Assembly (NCBI GenBank): GCA_947504725.1 | Contig: CANNHN010000003.1 | Span: 338,945-402,944 of the forward strand | DNA from: Bacteroidota bacterium | GTDB taxonomy: Bacteria; Bacteroidota; Bacteroidia; 2-12-FULL-35-15 | Direction: 5' to 3' | Length of the DNA stretch: 64,000 nt | Notes under the pieces: model-generated | Told to the model about the DNA's origin: nothing | Databases searched by the model: none | Seen by the model: the letters and a program-made list of their open reading frames with translations, nothing else | Part shown: piece after piece, positions 10,195 to 20,918 of the stretch | Layout of the letters: the number at the start of each line of letters is the position of its first letter | How positions within the stretch are numbered: position 1 is the first letter of the stretch | Program-made: the position numbers and the translations under genes

Positions 10195-10596
10195 ATGCCT
10201 ACAATATCACAATTAGTGCGTAAAGGGAGATTAAAAGCAGTAAACAAAAGTAAGTCTGCGGCTCTTGATTCTTGTCCTCAAAAACGTGGAGTTTGTACTC
10301 GCGTTTACACAACAACTCCTAAAAAGCCGAATTCGGCAATGAGAAAAGTTGCCCGTGTGCGTTTAACCAACAAAAAAGAGGTGAATGCTTACATCCCGGG
10401 AGAAGGGCATAACCTACAAGAACACTCGATTGTGTTGATTCGTGGTGGAAGAGTTAAAGATTTACCAGGAGTTCGATATCACATCGTTCGTGGTGCTTTA
10501 GATACTTCTGGCGTTGATGGTCGTAACCAAAGACGTTCAAAATATGGAACTAAAAAACCAAAAGCAGGAGCTGCTAAACCAGCTGCTAAAAAATAA
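10195..10596 (+). CDS. rpsL: 30S ribosomal protein uS12
   Basis: A 133-residue S12, first gene of the ribosomal superoperon. S12 sits at the decoding centre of the 30S subunit. The universal loop [11 protein letters not shown] (residues 41-51) and [11 protein letters not shown] (86-96) are intact; the lysines at 43 and 88, where streptomycin-resistance changes usually fall in other species, are both present, so the allele looks wild type. A short Lys/Ala-rich tail follows SKYGTKKPK. The start has no Shine-Dalgarno, only A-rich sequence, as is usual in this phylum. rpsG follows after 69 bp. Confidence 0.97.
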   Translation: MPTISQLVRKGRLKAVNKSKSAALDSCPQKRGVCTRVYTTTPKKPNSAMRKVARVRLTNKKEVNAYIPGEGHNLQEHSIVLIRGGRVKDLPGVRYHIVRGALDTSGVDGRNQRRSKYGTKKPKAGAAKPAAKK

Positions 10597-10665
10597 TTTA
10601 AACCGAGTTAGGATTTGAGTAAGGGAAACCTGAAGCAACAAATTTAAGCTCTAAAAAAACAAATA

Positions 10666-11136
10666 ATGAGAAAGACCAAAGCCAAAAAGAGAATTCTTTT
10701 ACCTGATCCAAAATTCAATGATATTTTGGTAACACGTTTCGTGAACAATTTAATGTATGATGGTAAAAAAAGTACATCTTATGATGTGTTTTATGATGCA
10801 ATCGAAATCGTTCAAAAAAGAACTCCTGATGTTGATGGATTAGAAACTTTCAAAAAAGCATTGAGTAACATCACTCCTGCAGTTGAAGTACGTAGCCGTA
10901 GAGTAGGTGGTGCAACTTTTCAGATTCCATCTGAAATTCGTCCAGAAAGAAAACTTTCAATGGGAATTAAATGGATGATTCTTTATGCTCGTAAGCGTAA
11001 CGAAAAATCAATGGCTCAGAAATTAGCTGGAGAAATTGTTGCTGCAGCAAAAGAAGAAGGCGCGGCTTACAAAAAGAAAGAAGATGTTCATAAAATGGCA
11101 GAGGCTAACAAAGCTTTCTCTCATTTTAGATTCTAA
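10666..11136 (+). CDS. rpsG: 30S ribosomal protein uS7
   Basis: A 156-residue S7, the assembly initiator of the 30S head that binds the 3' domain of 16S rRNA. Recognised by MRKTKAKKR at the start, [16 protein letters not shown] in the middle and the C-terminal helix ending NKAFSHFRF. Length is normal for bacteria. In Escherichia coli S7 represses the str operon by binding the rpsL-rpsG spacer; here that spacer (10597-10665) is 69 bp and shows no strong hairpin by eye, so the same control cannot be claimed. fusA follows after 62 bp. Confidence 0.97.
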   Translation: MRKTKAKKRILLPDPKFNDILVTRFVNNLMYDGKKSTSYDVFYDAIEIVQKRTPDVDGLETFKKALSNITPAVEVRSRRVGGATFQIPSEIRPERKLSMGIKWMILYARKRNEKSMAQKLAGEIVAAAKEEGAAYKKKEDVHKMAEANKAFSHFRF

Positions 11137-11198
11137 TTAATATTAGAATAGAATAATAGAATATAGAGATTAAAAATAAGCGTTTAGAATAAAACAAA

Positions 11199-13322
11199 AT
11201 GGCAGATTTAAGATTTACAAGAAACATTGGAATTGCAGCTCACATCGATGCAGGTAAAACAACTTGTACCGAGCGTATTCTTTATTATACAGGAGTGAAT
11301 CACAAAATTGGTGAAGTACATGATGGTGCTGCAACTATGGATTGGATGGTTCAGGAGCAAGAGCGTGGTATAACAATCACTTCTGCTGCTACTACTTGTT
11401 TTTGGAAATACAGAGATCAGCAATATAAGGTGAATATTATCGATACTCCGGGCCACGTTGACTTTACAGTTGAGGTGAATCGTTCTTTACGTATCCTTGA
11501 TGGTTTAGTGTTTTTGTTTTCTGCTGTTGATGGTGTTGAGCCACAATCAGAAACAAACTGGAGATTAGCAAACAATTATAACGTAACTCGTATTGGTTTC
11601 GTAAATAAAATGGACCGTTCAGGTGCAGATTTTTTAAAGGTTGTAGGACAAGTAAAAGAAGTATTGGGTGGAAATCCTTTGCCATTGCAATTACCAATTG
11701 GTGCTGAAGAAACATTTATTGGAGTAGTTGATTTAATTAACTTCCGTGGAATTGTATGGAATGAAGAAGATCAAGGAATGACTTTCAAAGAAGTTCCTAT
11801 TCCAGCAGAAATGATGGAAGAAGCAAAAGAATGGAGAGGAAAATTATTGGAAGCAATCGCTGAATTCGATGATAGATTGATGGAAAAATTCTTCGAAGAT
11901 CCAGAATCTCTTACAGAGCGTGAAATTCTTGATGCACTTCGTCAAGCTTGTGTTGCCAATAAAGTGGTTCCTATGGTTTGTGGATCAGCATTTAAAAATA
12001 AAGGTGTACAAACAATGTTGGATTTGGTAATGGAATTAATGCCATCACCAATGGATAAAGAAGAAACAAAAGGAACACATCCTGATACTGGTGCAGAAAT
12101 TTCTCGCAAGCCAGATGTTAAAGAACCATTTACAGCATTAGCATTTAAAATTGCAACCGATCCTTTTGTTGGTCGTTTGTGTTTCTTCCGTGCTTATTCT
12201 GGTCGTTTAGATGCAGGTTCATACGTTTTGAATACTCGCAGTGGAAACAAAGAGCGTATTTCTCGTATTTTCCAAATGCATGCAAACAAACAAAATGCAA
12301 TTGAATTTATTGAAGCAGGTGATATTGGTGCAGCAGTAGGATTTAAAGATATCAAAACAGGTGATACACTTTGTGATGAGAAACATCCTATCGTACTTGA
12401 ATCAATGAACTTTCCTGAACCTGTTATTGGTGTTGCTATTGAGCCTAAAACTCAAGCAGACTTAGATAAATTAGGTGTTTCATTAAATAAATTAGCTGAA
12501 GAGGATCCTACTTTCCGCGTTAAAACGGATGAAGATAGCGGTCAAACGATTATTAGTGGGATGGGTGAACTTCACTTGGAGATCATTATGGATCGTTTGA
12601 AGCGTGAATTTAAAGTTGAGTGTAACCAAGGACCTCCTCAAGTATCTTACAAAGAGACAATCAATGCAGAAGTATCACACCGTGAAGTTTACAAAAAACA
12701 ATCTGGTGGTCGTGGTAAGTTTGCCGATATACAAGTTGTTATTTCTCCAGTTGATGCAGATTTTGATGCAACGACAAAAAAAGCTGGTGGATTACAATTC
12801 ATTAACGAAATTTCTGGTGGTAACATTCCTCGTGAATTTATTCCTGCAGTTGAAAAAGGATTTAAATCTGCAATGGCAAATGGTGTATTAGCAGGTTACC
12901 CTGTAGATACATTAAAAGTTAGATTGTTAGATGGTTCTTATCACAATGTCGATTCTGATGCATTGTCTTTCGAGATTTGTGCTCGTTCTGCATTCCGTGA
13001 GGCTATGCCAAAAGCGAAGCCAGTATTATTAGAGCCAATCATGAAAGTGGAAGTTTTAACACCAGAACAAAACATGGGTGATGTTGTAGGTGATTTGAAT
13101 AAACGTAGAGGTATGATTGAAGGAATGGATACGAGAGCTGGTTCTCAAGTTATCAAAGCTAAAGTTCCATTATCTGAAATGTTTGGATACGTAACAACTT
13201 TGCGTACGATCACTTCTGGACGTGCAACTTCAACAATGGAATTCTCTCATTATGCTGAAGCTCCACGAAGCACTTCAGATGAGGTAATCGCAAAAGCAAA
13301 AGGTAAAGCAGAAAAAGTATAA
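11199..13322 (+). CDS. fusA: Elongation factor G
   Basis: A 707-residue EF-G, the GTPase that drives ribosomal translocation and, with RRF, recycling. All G motifs are present: AHIDAGKT (residues 14-21), [12 protein letters not shown] (switch I), DTPGH (switch II), NKMD and GSAFKNKG. Domains II to V follow to a normal C-terminus ([20 protein letters not shown]). It sits at the classic place after rpsG, but tuf does not follow: rpsJ comes next after 33 bp, so the str and S10 operons are fused without an EF-Tu gene. No second fusA is visible in the window. Confidence 0.97.
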   Translation: MADLRFTRNIGIAAHIDAGKTTCTERILYYTGVNHKIGEVHDGAATMDWMVQEQERGITITSAATTCFWKYRDQQYKVNIIDTPGHVDFTVEVNRSLRILDGLVFLFSAVDGVEPQSETNWRLANNYNVTRIGFVNKMDRSGADFLKVVGQVKEVLGGNPLPLQLPIGAEETFIGVVDLINFRGIVWNEEDQGMTFKEVPIPAEMMEEAKEWRGKLLEAIAEFDDRLMEKFFEDPESLTEREILDALRQACVANKVVPMVCGSAFKNKGVQTMLDLVMELMPSPMDKEETKGTHPDTGAEISRKPDVKEPFTALAFKIATDPFVGRLCFFRAYSGRLDAGSYVLNTRSGNKERISRIFQMHANKQNAIEFIEAGDIGAAVGFKDIKTGDTLCDEKHPIVLESMNFPEPVIGVAIEPKTQADLDKLGVSLNKLAEEDPTFRVKTDEDSGQTIISGMGELHLEIIMDRLKREFKVECNQGPPQVSYKETINAEVSHREVYKKQSGGRGKFADIQVVISPVDADFDATTKKAGGLQFINEISGGNIPREFIPAVEKGFKSAMANGVLAGYPVDTLKVRLLDGSYHNVDSDALSFEICARSAFREAMPKAKPVLLEPIMKVEVLTPEQNMGDVVGDLNKRRGMIEGMDTRAGSQVIKAKVPLSEMFGYVTTLRTITSGRATSTMEFSHYAEAPRSTSDEVIAKAKGKAEKV

Positions 13323-13355
13323 TAAATTAAACATCGTTCTTTATAAAACAAAACT

Positions 13356-13664
13356 ATGAGCCAAAAAATCAGAATCAAATTAAAATCTTATGACTTCAAC
13401 TTAGTTGACAAGTCAGCAGAGAAAATTGTTAAAACTGTGAAAATGACAGGCGCTGTTGTTAGTGGACCTATCCCATTGCCAACACAGAAAAAAATCTACA
13501 CTGTTTTGCGTTCACCGCACGTTAACAAAAAAGCACGTGAACAATTTCAATTGTGCTCATACAAAAGATTATTAGATATCTACAATTCAACTTCTAAAAC
13601 AGTTGATGCACTTATGAAATTAGAATTACCAAGTGGAGTAGAAGTTGAAATCAAAGCATCGTAA
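13356..13664 (+). CDS. rpsJ: 30S ribosomal protein uS10
   Basis: A 102-residue S10, normal length, with [20 protein letters not shown] at the start and the RNA-binding loop [21 protein letters not shown]10 is part of the 30S head and also the NusE partner of NusB in antitermination. First gene of the S10 segment; in this genome it follows fusA by only 33 bp, so it probably has no promoter of its own. The Val/Lys/His pattern near the loop matches the usual tigecycline-site sequence seen in other species. Confidence 0.97.
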   Translation: MSQKIRIKLKSYDFNLVDKSAEKIVKTVKMTGAVVSGPIPLPTQKKIYTVLRSPHVNKKAREQFQLCSYKRLLDIYNSTSKTVDALMKLELPSGVEVEIKAS

Positions 13665-13692
13665 TAAAAAACAAATAATAAATTAATAAACA

Positions 13693-14310
13693 ATGTCTGG
13701 AATAATAGGTAAAAAAATTGGAATGACCAGTATCTTCAGTGCCAATGGTAAATATATACCATGCACAGTTATTGAAGCTGGTCCTTGCGTTGTTACGCAA
13801 GTAAAAACCTTGGAGAAAGACGGTTATGCTTCAGTACAATTGGCATTTGATGAGAAGAAAGATAAACATACTTCTTCTGCAATGAAAGGTCATTTTGCTA
13901 AAGCAGCTACGACTCCTAAACGTAAATTGGTTGAATTTAAATACTTCGAAACTGAGAAAAATCTTGGTGAAGTTGTTACAGTTGATCTTTTCGCTGAAGG
14001 CGATTTTATTGATGTTGCAGGAACTTCTAAAGGAAAAGGTTTTCAAGGTGTTGTTAAGCGCCATGGTTTTGCTGGAGTTGGTGGAACAACTCACGGTCAA
14101 CATGATCGTTTGCGTGCACCAGGTTCTTTGGGAGCTTCGTCTTGGCCTTCACGTGTATTCAAAGGGATGCGCATGGCAGGTAGAACAGGTGGAGATCGCG
14201 TTAAAATCCAAAACTTGGAAGTAGTAAAAGTGATTGCAGATAAAAATCTTTTAATTGTAAAAGGTTCTATCGCAGGCGCAAAAGGTTCATACGTTACAAT
14301 CGAGAAATAA
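13693..14310 (+). CDS. rplC: 50S ribosomal protein uL3
   Basis: A 205-residue L3, one of the early assembly proteins of the 50S subunit, with its long loop reaching the peptidyl-transferase centre. Visible signatures are [16 protein letters not shown] at the start, [17 protein letters not shown] and [21 protein letters not shown] in the loop. The length is typical. It is followed by rplD after a single base, and both are likely translated in a coupled way. Confidence 0.97.
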   Translation: MSGIIGKKIGMTSIFSANGKYIPCTVIEAGPCVVTQVKTLEKDGYASVQLAFDEKKDKHTSSAMKGHFAKAATTPKRKLVEFKYFETEKNLGEVVTVDLFAEGDFIDVAGTSKGKGFQGVVKRHGFAGVGGTTHGQHDRLRAPGSLGASSWPSRVFKGMRMAGRTGGDRVKIQNLEVVKVIADKNLLIVKGSIAGAKGSYVTIEK

Positions 14311-14311
14311 A

Positions 14312-14941
14312 ATGGAAGTATCAATTTTAAATATAAGCGGTAAAGCAACTTCTAAGAAGTTAAGCTTAAGCGATGCAATATTTGGCATCGAGCCAAATGA
14401 CCATGCTATTTATTTAGATGTTAAACAACATTTAGCTAATAAACGTCAAGGTACACATAAATCAAAAGAAAGAGCAGAAGTTCGTGGTTCAAGCAAGAAA
14501 TTGAAAAACCAAAAAGGAACAGGTGGAGCTCGTGCTGGTAATGATAAATCTCCAACCCGTGTTGGTGGAGGTAGAGCATTCGGTCCTCGTCCTCGTGACT
14601 ACGCTTTCAAATTGAATAAAAAATTAAAGCGTTTAGCTCGTATGTCTGCTTTGACATATAAAGCTCAAGGAAGTAGTATTACTATTTTAGAAGATTTCAT
14701 TTTCGATTCTCCTAAAACTCAGAAATATGCTGATTTGATGAATAATTTGAAGCTTTCAGACAAAAAAACACTATTGGTGTTGGGCGAATCAAATAAAAAC
14801 ATATATTTGTCCTCCCGAAATTTGACCAATGCAAAAGTCGTAACTGCTTCGGATTTAAACACTTACGATATTTTGAATGCAAATAATCTGTTGCTTGTAG
14901 AAAGCTCAGTGAAGGAAATTGAAAATTTATTAAGCAATTAA
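14312..14941 (+). CDS. rplD: 50S ribosomal protein uL4
   Basis: A 209-residue L4, which lines the nascent peptide tunnel with an extended loop; the loop is visible as [33 protein letters not shown]. The start ATG is one base after the rplC stop and the stop is four bases before rplW, so translation is probably coupled through three genes. L4 represses the S10 operon in enterobacteria; no comparable leader was identified upstream of rpsJ here. The C-terminal part is less conserved, as usual. Confidence 0.97.
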   Translation: MEVSILNISGKATSKKLSLSDAIFGIEPNDHAIYLDVKQHLANKRQGTHKSKERAEVRGSSKKLKNQKGTGGARAGNDKSPTRVGGGRAFGPRPRDYAFKLNKKLKRLARMSALTYKAQGSSITILEDFIFDSPKTQKYADLMNNLKLSDKKTLLVLGESNKNIYLSSRNLTNAKVVTASDLNTYDILNANNLLLVESSVKEIENLLSN

Positions 14942-14945
14942 TAAG

Positions 14946-15236
14946 ATGAACGTGATAGTAAAACCGGTTATAACCGAAAAAATGACAGCACAAGGCGAGA
15001 AATTTAATCGCTATGGTTTTGTAGTAGCAAAAGCTGCTAACAAAGTGGAAATTAAATCAGCTGTTGAGAAATTATATGGAGTAACTGTTGAATCAGTTAA
15101 TACTCAAAATTATGTTGGTAAAGTGAAAACTCGTAATACTACAAGAGGTATTGCAGTTGGTCGTGTTAATCAACATAAAAAAGCAGTTGTGACGCTTAAA
15201 GCAGGTGAATCAATTGATTTTTACGCAAGCATTTAG
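14946..15236 (+). CDS. rplW: 50S ribosomal protein uL23
   Basis: A 96-residue L23 at the exit of the peptide tunnel, docking site for trigger factor and SRP. Starts MNVIVKPVITEKMTAQGEKF and contains the typical VEKLYGVTVESVNTQN followed by GKVKTRNTTRGIAVGR. Size is normal. The start is 4 bp after rplD. A longer spacer of 108 bp with two perfect hairpins separates it from rplB, which is the largest gap in this part of the operon. Confidence 0.96.
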   Translation: MNVIVKPVITEKMTAQGEKFNRYGFVVAKAANKVEIKSAVEKLYGVTVESVNTQNYVGKVKTRNTTRGIAVGRVNQHKKAVVTLKAGESIDFYASI

Positions 15237-15265
15237 TAAATAATAGGGAAGGTTAAAACCACCTA

Positions 15266-15326
15266 TGAACAGAAGAAAATCTGTTCAAGAGAAATATAAA
15301 AGTAATTATACAGGTTTGTAACCTGT
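15266..15326 (+). promoter_or_regulatory. Two hairpins in the rplW-rplB spacer
   Basis: TGAACAGA agaaaa TCTGTTCA (15266-15287, 8 bp stem) and ACAGGTT tgt AACCTGT (15310-15326, 7 bp stem, loop of 3). Neither is followed by a T tract, so they are not ordinary terminators. The second ends 18 nt before the rplB start. Confidence 0.6.
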
Positions 15327-15344
15327 GAAAATAAAAAAACTGAG

Positions 15345-16169
15345 ATGGCTTTAAAGAAATTTAGACCCCTAACCCCAGGGCAACGTTTTAAATTAGTAAG
15401 TGATAACGATGATATTACTCACGGCAAACCTGAAAAGAGTTTGTTAGTGCCAGTAAAAAAATCGGGAGGGCGCGATAACACAGGTAAAATGACAATGCGC
15501 TATATTGGCGGTGGTCACAAACAGCAATATCGTATTATCGACTTCAAAAGAGATAAATCAGGAATTCCTGCAACAGTTAAAACAATTGAGTACGATCCAA
15601 ATCGTACTGCACGTATTGCTCTAGTTGTTTATGCTGATGGTGAAAAACGTTACATCGTTGCTCCAACAGGATTACAAGTAGGTCAAAAAATTCTTTCTGG
15701 TAAAGATGCTACTCCAGAAATTGGAAACGCACTTTATTTATCAGATATTCCATTAGGAACAACTATACACAATATTGAATTACGTCCTGGTCAAGGTGCT
15801 ATCATGGCTCGTAGCGCAGGTTCTGCAGCTCAATTGAGTGCTAGAGATGGTAAATATGCAATCATTAAAATGCCTTCAGGTGAAACACGTATGGTGTTGA
15901 TTACTTGTATGGCTACTATTGGTTCAGTATCTAACGCAGATCACAACTTGGAAATCAGCGGTAAAGCTGGTCGTACTCGTTGGCAAGGTCGCAGACCGAG
16001 AACTCGTCCGGTTGCAATGAACCCAGTAGATCACCCGATGGGTGGAGGTGAAGGTAGAGCTTCAGGAGGTCACCCACGTTCACGTACGGGTACGCCTTCT
16101 AAAGGATACAAAACACGTTATCCTAAAAAGGCTTCTAACAAATACATTATCGAAAGAAGAAAAAAATAG
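15345..16169 (+). CDS. rplB: 50S ribosomal protein uL2
   Basis: A 274-residue L2, needed for subunit association and peptidyl transferase. The near-universal C-terminal segment with the functional His is seen as [19 protein letters not shown], followed by the usual basic tail ([27 protein letters not shown]). The N-terminal [10 protein letters not shown] start is that of the Bacteroidota form. It lies between a 108-bp spacer and a 58-bp spacer before rpsS. Confidence 0.97.
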   Translation: MALKKFRPLTPGQRFKLVSDNDDITHGKPEKSLLVPVKKSGGRDNTGKMTMRYIGGGHKQQYRIIDFKRDKSGIPATVKTIEYDPNRTARIALVVYADGEKRYIVAPTGLQVGQKILSGKDATPEIGNALYLSDIPLGTTIHNIELRPGQGAIMARSAGSAAQLSARDGKYAIIKMPSGETRMVLITCMATIGSVSNADHNLEISGKAGRTRWQGRRPRTRPVAMNPVDHPMGGGEGRASGGHPRSRTGTPSKGYKTRYPKKASNKYIIERRKK

Positions 16170-16227
16170 TATAAACAGTTTAATGGTCCTAAGTAATTTG
16201 GGGTTCACAACTTTAAAACAAAAATAA

Positions 16228-16506
16228 ATGTCACGTTCATTAAAAAAAGGTCCTTTTATCGACTGGAAACTTGAGAAAAAATTATTAGATCTTCAAGCTT
16301 CAGGTAAAAAAACAGTAATCAAAACTTGGTCACGTAGATCAATGATTTCTCCGGATTTCGTTGGTTTGACAGTTGCAGTTCATAATGGAAATAAATTTAT
16401 TCCAGTTTATGTTACAGAAAACATGGTTGGTCATAAGTTTGGTGAATTTGCACCAACACGTACATTCAGAGGTCACTCTGGAAACAAAGATAAAGTAGCA
16501 AAATAG
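16228..16506 (+). CDS. rpsS: 30S ribosomal protein uS19
   Basis: A 92-residue S19 of the 30S head, contacting S13 and the A-site t[23 protein letters not shown] at the start and [19 protein letters not shown] near the end are diagnostic. Normal length. Follows rplB by 58 bp and precedes rplV by 29 bp in the standard S10 order L2-S19-L22-S3. Confidence 0.97.
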   Translation: MSRSLKKGPFIDWKLEKKLLDLQASGKKTVIKTWSRRSMISPDFVGLTVAVHNGNKFIPVYVTENMVGHKFGEFAPTRTFRGHSGNKDKVAK

Positions 16507-16535
16507 TTATTAAGAGATTTATAATATAAAGTAAA

Positions 16536-16976
16536 ATGGGAGTTAGAAAACAAAACGCGGCAGATGCACGCAAAGAGGCAAACAAAAGCAGATATTTTGC
16601 TGTGTTGAAAAATTGCCCTACGTCTCCACGTAAAATGAGATTGTTGGCCGACCTTATCAGAGGTAAAGAAGTATTTATGGCTTTGAATATTTTAAAATTC
16701 AATCCAAAAGAAGCATCTGGACGATTAGAAAAATTGTTGACTTCAGCAATTTCTAACTATGAAGCTAAAACTGGACAACGTCCTGAAGATAGCAACTTAG
16801 TTGTAAAAGAAATCTTTGTTGACAGTGCACTTCAAATGAAGCGTTTAAGAACAGCTCCTCAAGGGCGTGCAAACAGAATCAGAAAACGTTCAAACCACGT
16901 TACGATTGTTGTTGACAGCAAAAAAGTAGAAGAGAAGAAAAAAGTATCAAACAAGAAACAAGAAGAAACTAAATAA
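16536..16976 (+). CDS. rplV: 50S ribosomal protein uL22
   Basis: A 146-residue L22, which binds 23S rRNA and reaches into the exit tunnel with a hairpin (here [20 protein letters not shown]). It is longer than the about 110 residues of Escherichia coli: there is an N-terminal extension ([20 protein letters not shown]) and a Lys-rich C-terminal tail ([17 protein letters not shown]), both usual in Bacteroidota. The region [19 protein letters not shown] is the core start. rpsC begins 12 bp after the stop. Confidence 0.96.
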   Translation: MGVRKQNAADARKEANKSRYFAVLKNCPTSPRKMRLLADLIRGKEVFMALNILKFNPKEASGRLEKLLTSAISNYEAKTGQRPEDSNLVVKEIFVDSALQMKRLRTAPQGRANRIRKRSNHVTIVVDSKKVEEKKKVSNKKQEETK

Positions 16977-16988
16977 TAATAATTTTCA

Positions 16989-17774
16989 ATGGGACAAAAA
17001 GCAAATCCGATAGGCTTACGTTTAGGCATCATTAAAGGATGGGATTCAAACTGGTACGGTGGTAAAAACTTCGCTGATAAATTAGTTGAGGATTTTAAAA
17101 TCAGAGAATATTTGAAAGCTCGTTTGGCAAAAGCAAGTATTTCAAAAATTGTGATCGAAAGAACAGTGAAAATTATTACTGTTACAATTAACACATCTCG
17201 TCCGGGAATCATTATCGGTAAAGGCGGAGCTGAAGTTGATAAAATCAAAGAAGAATTAAAAAAGATTACCAAAAAAGATATACAAATCAATATTTTTGAA
17301 ATTAAACGTCCTGAGTTAGATGCTCGTTTAGTTGCAGATAGTATTGCTCGTCAAATTGAAGGACGTATTTCTTTCCGTAGAGCTGTGAAAATGGCAGTTG
17401 CTTCTACAATGAGAATGGGTGCTGAAGGTATTAAAGTAAAATGTTCTGGTCGTTTGGCTGGTGCTGAGATGGCTCGAACAGAAGGATATAAAGAAGGACG
17501 TACACCATTACATACTTTACGTGCTGATATTGACTACGCTTTAGGTGAAGCTCATACAACATATGGTCGTATTGGTGTGAAAGTTTGGATTTGCAAAGGT
17601 GAAGTTTATGGAAAACGTGATCTTTCTCCAAATGTTGGTAATGCTGCTGCAGGTGCTAAAGACGGAAAAGGTGGACCACAAAAAGGTGGAAACCCAAAGT
17701 TTGATAACAAACGTGGACCAGGTGGACCAAGAAAAGGTGGGAACGATAACAGAGGAAGAGATTCTAGAAAATAA
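16989..17774 (+). CDS. rpsC: 30S ribosomal protein uS3
   Basis: A 261-residue S3, part of the mRNA entry channel. The N-terminal [18 protein letters not shown], the KH-domain GXXG loop ([16 protein letters not shown]) and the C-domain [20 protein letters not shown] are all present. The last 40 or so residues form a Gly/Lys/Arg-rich tail ([20 protein letters not shown]), longer than in enterobacteria, and plausibly disordered and RNA-binding. Confidence 0.97.
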   Translation: MGQKANPIGLRLGIIKGWDSNWYGGKNFADKLVEDFKIREYLKARLAKASISKIVIERTVKIITVTINTSRPGIIIGKGGAEVDKIKEELKKITKKDIQINIFEIKRPELDARLVADSIARQIEGRISFRRAVKMAVASTMRMGAEGIKVKCSGRLAGAEMARTEGYKEGRTPLHTLRADIDYALGEAHTTYGRIGVKVWICKGEVYGKRDLSPNVGNAAAGAKDGKGGPQKGGNPKFDNKRGPGGPRKGGNDNRGRDSRK

Positions 17775-17823
17775 TTTTTGAAAAAGATAGATAAAAGTAT
17801 AATTGTTATAATAAAGAAATAAA

Positions 17824-18252
17824 ATGTTACAGCCGAAAAGAACCAAATATAGAAAGATGCACAAAATGAAGATGAAAGGCAACGCGAAGCGTGGCGATCA
17901 ACTTTCATTCGGTTCATTTGGATTAAAGGCAACTGAAGGATGCTGGGTGACAGCACGTCAATTGGAAGCTGCAAGGGTTGCAGTAACACGTTTCATGAAA
18001 CGTGAAGGTCAAATATGGATTTGCGTGTTTCCTGATAAACCAATTACATCTAAACCTGCTGAGGTTCGTATGGGTAAAGGTAAAGGTGCTCCTGAATATT
18101 GGGTTGCTGTTGTTAAACCAGGACGTATTATGTTTGAAGCAGAAGGCGTTCCAATGGAAGTTGCAAAAGAAGCATTACGTTTAGCTGCTCAAAAATTACC
18201 TTTAACAACTAAGTTTATTGTTAGAAGAGATTATGCAGCTGATTCAAACTAA
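17824..18252 (+). CDS. rplP: 50S ribosomal protein uL16
   Basis: A 142-residue L16, a late-assembling protein near the A site. Recognised by [19 protein letters not shown] at the start and [20 protein letters not shown] in the middle, the loop that carries the hydroxylated Arg in some bacteria. Length is slightly above the usual 136-140. Begins 49 bp after rpsC. Confidence 0.97.
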   Translation: MLQPKRTKYRKMHKMKMKGNAKRGDQLSFGSFGLKATEGCWVTARQLEAARVAVTRFMKREGQIWICVFPDKPITSKPAEVRMGKGKGAPEYWVAVVKPGRIMFEAEGVPMEVAKEALRLAAQKLPLTTKFIVRRDYAADSN

Positions 18253-18280
18253 AAATTAGAAATAATAGAACATCAATAAA

Positions 18281-18484
18281 ATGAAACAAGAAGATATTAA
18301 ACAACTTTCAACTCCTGATCTTAACGACAGAATCAAAGAACAGAAAATTTCTTTGTCAAAATTAAAGTTGAATCATTCAGTGTCTCCTATTGAAAATCCT
18401 GCTAGCATAACAGACAGCAGAAAAACAGTAGCAAGATTACAAACCGAACTTCGCTCTAGACAAATAGCTGAGGCAAAAAAATAA
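18281..18484 (+). CDS. rpmC: 50S ribosomal protein uL29
   Basis: A 67-residue two-helix L29 at the tunnel exit next to L23. The pattern [20 protein letters not shown], then [20 protein letters not shown] and a second helix [14 protein letters not shown] fits the family. Starts 28 bp after rplP and ends 8 bp before rpsQ, in the standard L16-L29-S17 order. Confidence 0.95.
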   Translation: MKQEDIKQLSTPDLNDRIKEQKISLSKLKLNHSVSPIENPASITDSRKTVARLQTELRSRQIAEAKK

Positions 18485-18492
18485 TTTCAAAC

Positions 18493-18750
18493 ATGGAAGA
18501 AAGAAATTTAAGAAAAGAAAAAGTTGGTATTGTTACCAGCAACAAAATGGAAAAATCCATTGTTGTTTCAGTTGAACGTAAAGTAAAACATCCGAAATAC
18601 GGAAAGTTTTTGAACAAAACTACAAAGTTTGTTGCGCATGATGATGCTAACACTTGTAACATCGGTGATACTGTAAAAATTATCGAAACTCGTCCTTTAA
18701 GCAAAAGTAAATGCTGGAGATTAGTAGAAGTAATTGAAAGAGCGAAATAG
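18493..18750 (+). CDS. rpsQ: 30S ribosomal protein uS17
   Basis: An 85-residue S17, an early 16S-binding OB-fold protein. [39 protein letters not shown] and [19 protein letters not shown] are the conserved parts. Normal length. The following 66-bp spacer contains an inverted repeat TTTGGG/CCCAAA (18764-18800) ending 16 nt before rplN. Confidence 0.96.
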   Translation: MEERNLRKEKVGIVTSNKMEKSIVVSVERKVKHPKYGKFLNKTTKFVAHDDANTCNIGDTVKIIETRPLSKSKCWRLVEVIERAK

Positions 18751-18816
18751 TTAAACAAAAACCTTTGGGGTGCGCTGACTATAAAGTATATCAACCCAAA
18801 TTAGATAAATAAAAAA

Positions 18817-19185
18817 ATGGTACAACAGGAATCAAGATTATTAGTGGCAGATAACAGCGGTGCAAAAGAAGTGCTAGTTATTCGTGTACTTGGTGGAACG
18901 AAAAAAAGATATGCTTCTATTGGAGATAAAGTGGTAGTAACTGTAAAACACGCTTTGCCTTCTGGAAACATTAAAAAAGGTGCAGTTTCCAAAGCAGTTG
19001 TAGTGAGAACGAAAAAAGAAATTAGCCGTTCTGACGGATCTTATATTCGTTTTGATGACAATGCAGTTGTATTATTAAATGCTACTGACGAATTAAGAGG
19101 AACACGTATTTTCGGGCCAGTTGCTCGTGAATTAAGAGATAAAAATTTCATGAAAATTATCTCTCTTGCTCCAGAAGTATTATAA
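18817..19185 (+). CDS. rplN: 50S ribosomal protein uL14
   Basis: A 122-residue L14, an intersubunit bridge protein that contacts L19 and helix 44 region. [20 protein letters not shown] and [20 protein letters not shown] are diagnostic. First gene of the spc segment. A 45-bp spacer with an 8-bp hairpin (one mismatch; CCATCACC ttga GGTTGTGG at 19192-19211) lies between it and rplX. Confidence 0.97.
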   Translation: MVQQESRLLVADNSGAKEVLVIRVLGGTKKRYASIGDKVVVTVKHALPSGNIKKGAVSKAVVVRTKKEISRSDGSYIRFDDNAVVLLNATDELRGTRIFGPVARELRDKNFMKIISLAPEVL

Positions 19186-19230
19186 TTATTACCATCACCT
19201 TGAGGTTGTGGAACAAAAATAAAATAAACA

Positions 19231-19557
19231 ATGAAAGTTAAATTACATATCAAAAAAGACGACTTAGTAAAAGTCCTTGCAGGAGACTCAAAAGGTCAAG
19301 AAGGGAAAGTTTTATCAATCGATAAAATTAAAAACCGTGCAGTTGTTGAAGGAGTTAATTTAGTATCTAAACATACTAAACCGGATGCAAAAAATCCTCA
19401 GGGAGGAATCGTTAAAAAAGAAGCATCAGTTCATGTTTCTAATTTAATGTTAGTAGAACCAGGCACTGGTAAGGTGACTCGTATCGGTCGCAAATTAGAT
19501 GATACATCAAAAAAATTAGTACGTTATTCAAAAAAGACAGGGGAGGTAATTAAATAA
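19231..19557 (+). CDS. rplX: 50S ribosomal protein uL24
   Basis: A 108-residue L24, an assembly initiator of the 50S subunit with a KOW motif ([21 protein letters not shown]). [20 protein letters not shown] is the second conserved block. The stop TAA shares its last A with the ATG of rplE. The final codons of rplX carry GGGGAGG (19540-19546), one of the few strong Shine-Dalgarno sequences in this operon, serving rplE. Confidence 0.96.
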   Translation: MKVKLHIKKDDLVKVLAGDSKGQEGKVLSIDKIKNRAVVEGVNLVSKHTKPDAKNPQGGIVKKEASVHVSNLMLVEPGTGKVTRIGRKLDDTSKKLVRYSKKTGEVIK

Positions 19558-20114
19558 TGGCTTATTCACCACGTTTAAAAGACAAATATAAAGCAGACGT
19601 AGTTCCAGCTTTACAAAAAAAGTACGGTTACAGCAGTTCAATGCAAGTGCCTAAACTTCAAAAAATATGCCTTAATCAAGGTGTTGGAGATGCTGTTTCC
19701 GATAAAAAATTGATTGAAGGTGCTATCAAAGAAATGACAACAATCAGCGGACAAAAAGCTGTTTCAACCATTTCTAAAAAGGATATTTCTAACTTCAAAC
19801 TTCGTAAAGGAGTGCCTATTGGAGTAAGAGTAACACTTCGTGGCGATATGATGTATGAGTTTTTAGATAGATTAATTTCTGTTGCTCTTCCTCGTATTCG
19901 CGACTTTAGAGGTATTAATGACAAAGGATTTGATGGAAGTGGTAACTACACTTTAGGTGTTACTGAGCAAATCATTTTTCCTGAAATTGATATTGATAAA
20001 GTAAGCAAAATCATGGGTATGGATATTACCTTTGTAACTTCTGCTTCTTCTGATGGAGAAGCATTAGCATTGCTAAGCGAATTTGGATTACCTTTTAAGA
20101 ACCAAAAGAAATAA
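19557..20114 (+). CDS. rplE: 50S ribosomal protein uL5
   Basis: A 185-residue L5, part of the 5S rRNP and bridge to S13. The start ATG at 19557 overlaps the rplX stop by one base (TAATG), which together with GGGGAGG ten bases upstream supports translational coupling. Conserved parts: [51 protein letters not shown] and [11 protein letters not shown]. Normal length. Confidence 0.97.
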   Translation: MAYSPRLKDKYKADVVPALQKKYGYSSSMQVPKLQKICLNQGVGDAVSDKKLIEGAIKEMTTISGQKAVSTISKKDISNFKLRKGVPIGVRVTLRGDMMYEFLDRLISVALPRIRDFRGINDKGFDGSGNYTLGVTEQIIFPEIDIDKVSKIMGMDITFVTSASSDGEALALLSEFGLPFKNQKK

Positions 20115-20162
20115 TAAAATTAATCCCATACGTACGGGACAAAATCTTAAATAAGAAAAAGA

Positions 20163-20432
20163 ATGGCAAAAGAATCAATGAAAGCAAGAGAAGTTAAACG
20201 TAAGAAACTTGGTGATCTATACGCTGAAAGAAGAGCTGCTTTAAAAGCTGCAGGTGATTCAGTTGGGTTACAAAAATTACCTAGAGCTTCATCTCCAACT
20301 CGTCAACGTAACCGTTGTAAATTAACAGGTCGTCCGAGAGGTTATATGCGTCAATTCGGTATTTCACGTAACCAGTTCCGTGAAATGGTTCTTGACGGAT
20401 TGATTCCGGGATTGACCAAATCAAGCTGGTAA
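20163..20432 (+). CDS. rpsN: 30S ribosomal protein uS14 (zinc-free form)
   Basis: An 89-residue S14. The C-terminal half [20 protein letters not shown] with RNQFREM is standard, but only a single Cys is left, so this is the C-minus form without the CxxC zinc ribbon found in short, 61-residue S14 proteins. The 48-bp spacer upstream holds a small inverted repeat (TCCC/GGGA, 20124-20139). Confidence 0.96.
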   Translation: MAKESMKAREVKRKKLGDLYAERRAALKAAGDSVGLQKLPRASSPTRQRNRCKLTGRPRGYMRQFGISRNQFREMVLDGLIPGLTKSSW

Positions 20433-20466
20433 TTCAGCTCGATAACAAAAGAGTATTAATGTATAA

Positions 20467-20486
20467 TTATCCTGCGTGCGGGATAA
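20467..20486 (+). promoter_or_regulatory. Hairpin in the rpsN-rpsH spacer
   Basis: TTATCCTG cgtg CGGGATAA, an 8-bp stem with one G-U pair and a four-base loop. No T tract follows. It ends 18 nt before the rpsH ATG. Confidence 0.6.
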
Positions 20487-20504
20487 GATATAAAACCAAA
20501 TAAA

Positions 20505-20900
20505 ATGACAGATACAATTGCAGATTACCTCACAAGAGTGAGAAATGCTATCAAAGCAAACCACAGAATCGTAGAGATTCCTTCTTCTAATCTTAAAAAA
20601 GAGATCACAAAGATTCTTTTTGAAAAAGGTTACATCCTAAGTTACAAATTTGAAGATTCAGCTTCTCAAGGCAACATTAAAATTGCATTGAAATACCATC
20701 CTGTTAATAAACAGTCGGCTATCAAAAATCTTCAAAGAGTGAGTTCTCCTGGTTTGAGAAAATATACTGGGTCAACAGAATTGCCTCGCGTATTAAACGG
20801 ATTAGGTATCGCTATTATTTCTACTTCTAAAGGTGTAATGACTGATAAAGAAGCGAAGACTCAAAAAGTAGGTGGCGAAGTATTATGTTATGTTTATTAA
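20505..20900 (+). CDS. rpsH: 30S ribosomal protein uS8
   Basis: A 131-residue S8, binding the central domain of 16S rRNA. MTDTIADYLTRVRNAIKANH at the start and the C-terminal STSKGVMTDKEAKTQKVGGE are diagnostic. In enterobacteria S8 represses the spc operon at the L5 start; no look-alike site was identified here. A good hairpin (8 bp, TTATCCTG cgtg CGGGATAA) ends 18 nt before its start. Confidence 0.97.
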   Translation: MTDTIADYLTRVRNAIKANHRIVEIPSSNLKKEITKILFEKGYILSYKFEDSASQGNIKIALKYHPVNKQSAIKNLQRVSSPGLRKYTGSTELPRVLNGLGIAIISTSKGVMTDKEAKTQKVGGEVLCYVY

Positions 20901-20905
20901 TATTT

Positions 20906-20911
20906 AGGAGG
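20906..20911 (+). promoter_or_regulatory. Strong Shine-Dalgarno of rplF
   Basis: AGGAGG lies 7 nt before the rplF ATG. This is a full anti-Shine-Dalgarno match, whereas most starts in this window have none. It falls in the 18-bp spacer between rpsH and rplF, directly after the rpsH stop. Confidence 0.8.
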
Positions 20912-20918
20912 AAAGAAA

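Noticed and set aside
10597-10665. S7-type translational control site in the rpsL-rpsG spacer
   Set aside because: No stable fold or similarity to the known enterobacterial site is visible by eye; a claim would be guesswork.
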